Positions 62,479-64,000 of a stretch of 64,000 bases of DNA are shown here, piece after piece. A program made the translations under genes and the position numbers. Under the pieces are notes generated by a model, which was not told the DNA's origin, searched no databases, and saw nothing but the letters and a program-made list of their open reading frames with translations. How positions within the stretch are numbered: position 1 is the stretch's first letter; every line of letters begins with the position of its first letter. The DNA comes from Novosphingobium taihuense (GTDB taxonomy: Bacteria > Pseudomonadota > Alphaproteobacteria > Sphingomonadales > Sphingomonadaceae). The stretch spans positions 372,001-436,000 of the forward strand of contig NZ_VLKJ01000003.1 in NCBI RefSeq assembly GCF_007830315.1, given 5' to 3'.

Positions 62479-62505
62479 AAAGGCCCCGCTTCGGCGGGGC
62501 TTTTT
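62479..62505 (+). terminator. Rho-independent terminator after the ileS-lspA operon
   Basis: AGGCCCCGC pairs with GCGGGGCTT around a TTCG loop, followed by TTTTT. It ends 4 bp before the stop of the convergent ung gene and probably serves both. Confidence 0.9.
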
Positions 62506-62508
62506 GCG

Positions 62509-63192
62509 TCAGACCCGCCAGTCGATCGTCCCGCGCCCCTTCGCTTCGAGGAAGGCGTTGGTCTGGCTGAAGGGCCTGGAGCCGAAGAAGCCGTTGTAGG
62601 CGGACAGCGGGCTGGGATGCGGGGCCTTCAGCACCAGATGCGGGCCATGCGCGAGCCCGGCGACGCGTGCGGCCTTTTTCTGCGCGTGGCTGCCCCACAG
62701 GATGAACACCGTGGGTTCGGGGCGCGCGGCGACAGCTTCGACGGCAGCGTCGGTGAACAGCTCCCAGCCCTTGCCCTGGTGCGACCCGGCATTGGCGGCT
62801 TCGACGGTCAGCGCGTTGTTGAGCAGCAGCACGCCCTGCTCGGCCCAGCGGGTAAGGTTGCCGTGGGCCGCGCGAGGGATGCCGAGGTCGGCTTCGAGTT
62901 CCTTGTAGATGTTCACGAGGCTTGGCGGAGTCTTCACGCCGTGCTGGACCGAGAAGGCAAGGCCATGCGCTTGCCCCGGACCGTGGTACGGGTCCTGCCC
63001 GAGGATGACGACGCGCACCTGATCGAGCGGGGTCATCTCCAGCGCGGCCAGGCGGGTGCCGCGGGGCGGGTAGATCACCTTGCCCGCGCGCTCCTCGGTC
63101 TGGAGGAAGCCGCCCAGCGTGCGCAAGGGGGGCGATTGCAGGACGGGTTCGAGCGCGGGGCGCCAGGATTCGGGGAGAGTTGTGGTGGTCAT
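62509..63192 (-). CDS. ung: Uracil-DNA glycosylase, family 1
   Basis: 227 residues. Water-activating [18 protein letters not shown] and the C-terminal [21 protein letters not shown], plus [17 protein letters not shown], identify family 1 UNG. It removes uracil from DNA for base excision repair. Stands alone, convergent to the lspA operon. Confidence 0.97.
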   Translation of the reverse strand: MTTTTLPESWRPALEPVLQSPPLRTLGGFLQTEERAGKVIYPPRGTRLAALEMTPLDQVRVVILGQDPYHGPGQAHGLAFSVQHGVKTPPSLVNIYKELEADLGIPRAAHGNLTRWAEQGVLLLNNALTVEAANAGSHQGKGWELFTDAAVEAVAARPEPTVFILWGSHAQKKAARVAGLAHGPHLVLKAPHPSPLSAYNGFFGSRPFSQTNAFLEAKGRGTIDWRV

Positions 63193-63290
63193 GTTCCCGA
63201 AAGGTTAGACGGCTACCAAGCCCGCCCGCAAGCAGGGTTCCGGGAATGCCTCCCGCTTGCTAACAGCGCTGTGCTGTACGGAGTGCTTTG

Positions 63291-64000
63291 ATGAAGATCG
63301 CAATGGTTGGCTCGGGCTATGTCGGGCTGGTTTCGGGGGCCTGCTTTGCCGATTTCGGCCACGATGTGGTCTGCATCGACAAGGACGAGAGCAAGATCGA
63401 GCGGCTGCGCGCCGGCGTCATGCCGATCTACGAGCCGGGCCTTGCCGAACTGGTCGCGGCCAACGTCAAGGCCGGGCGACTGTCGTTCTCGACCGATCTT
63501 GCCAGCTCGATCGAAGGTGCTCAGGCCATCTTCATCGCGGTGGGTACGCCTTCGCGCCGGGGCGATGGCCATGCCGACCTGACCTATGTCTATGCCGTGG
63601 CGCAGGAACTTGCCGCCAATATCACCACGCCGACCGTGGTGGTGACCAAGTCCACAGTGCCGGTTGGCACGGGCGACGAGGTGGAGCGGATCATTCGGGA
63701 GAGCGGGACAGAGGTCCAGTTCGCCGTGGTCTCCAACCCCGAATTCCTGCGCGAAGGCGCTGCCATTGGCGATTTCAAGCGTCCGGACCGCATCGTTATC
63801 GGCGCGGAGGAAGAGTGGGCGCGCGGGGTGATGCGCGAGGTCTATCGCCCGCTGTTCCTCAACCGCGCTCCGATCCTGTTCACCTCGCGCCGCAGCAGCG
63901 AACTGATCAAATACGCCGCCAACGCCTTCCTTGCGACCAAGATCACCTTCATCAACGAGATGGCCGACCTGTGCGAGAAGGTGGGCGGTGATGTGCAGGA
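63291..64000 (+). CDS. UDP-glucose 6-dehydrogenase, 5' part (3' end outside window)
   Basis: The frame from ATG 63291 is open to the end of the window; 236 residues are visible. MKIAMVGSGYVGLVSGACFADFGHDVVCIDKDE binds NAD, YEPGLAELV, IFIAVGTPSRRGDGHADLTYV and KSTVPVGTGDEV follow, then SNPEFLREGAAIGDFKRPDRIVIG and SELIKYAANAFLATKITFINEM with the catalytic Lys region. It makes UDP-glucuronate for polysaccharide; the catalytic Cys lies beyond the edge. GGAG 11 bases upstream supports the start. Confidence 0.93.
   Translation, partial: MKIAMVGSGYVGLVSGACFADFGHDVVCIDKDESKIERLRAGVMPIYEPGLAELVAANVKAGRLSFSTDLASSIEGAQAIFIAVGTPSRRGDGHADLTYVYAVAQELAANITTPTVVVTKSTVPVGTGDEVERIIRESGTEVQFAVVSNPEFLREGAAIGDFKRPDRIVIGAEEEWARGVMREVYRPLFLNRAPILFTSRRSSELIKYAANAFLATKITFINEMADLCEKVGGDVQ

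Overview
The window is high-GC bacterial chromosome whose proteins, short spacers and frequent ATGA-type stop/start overlaps fit an alphaproteobacterium of the sphingomonad group, most likely a Novosphingobium-like organism. This is an inference from protein character (ThiS-ThiG fusion, COX15-type heme A synthase, alanine-rich extension on ribosomal protein S9, several TonB/OmpA/BASS-type envelope proteins) and not from a 16S gene, which is absent. Almost the whole window is ordinary chromosome. I found no CRISPR array, no transposase, no phage genes and no multi-gene defence system.

Region by region. 1-5955 is a plus-strand catabolic cluster: thiolase-like protein (cut by the window edge), acyl-CoA ligase, saccharopine-dehydrogenase-like reductase, three short-chain dehydrogenases (one truncated) and an EthD-like protein. 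It looks like a CoA-dependent degradation pathway of unknown substrate, followed by a BASS-type transporter (6077-7039). 7108-9327 is a catalase-peroxidase with an export signal. 9495-9792 holds tRNA-Gly and a 126-bp-period tandem repeat that copies its 3' end. 10001-18736 holds a thioredoxin-TPR protein, a Lon-N-domain protein, a minus-strand run (marC, folD, YggT, argB, queuosine precursor transporter), a CNT nucleoside transporter and a DUF2314/Imm33-like protein. 18738-23750 holds an MTA/SAH-nucleosidase-like gene, mutS and a membrane protein. 23883-31380 carries maeB, thiSG, a MerC-like protein under a Zur-like box, ctaA, cutA, rplM-rpsI and a tandem dimeric-barrel protein. 31478-38191 carries a CLC antiporter, HPP protein, SRAP protein, class II aldolase, an orphan 2Fe-2S subunit, a TonB receptor behind three inverted-repeat operators, and arsC. 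38288-46803 mixes an SDR, an M14 carboxypeptidase, two related secreted proteins, galE, a 2OG-oxygenase-like protein, rpmJ, a HAD phosphatase, an OmpA protein and a GST. 46809-54493 carries pgeF, pepN, an epimerase-like protein, an EamA transporter, a threonine aldolase-like enzyme, a small GNAT, a histidine kinase and tRNA-Thr. 54648-64000 is a housekeeping run: gpmA, purE-purK-folA-ribF, ileS-lspA-lipoprotein, ung and the start of a UDP-glucose dehydrogenase gene.

The most interesting non-coding signals are: a family of three 121-127 bp elements with two internal hairpins and terminal inverted repeats; two other inverted-repeat elements; the tRNA-Gly tandem duplication; three evenly spaced TTGCGA/TCGCAA operators at the TonB receptor; a Zur-like box before the MerC-like gene; an inverted repeat enclosing the ctaA ribosome binding site; and a 21-bp in-frame tandem repeat inside pepN. 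None of these alone amounts to a demonstrated new system, but several can be tested.
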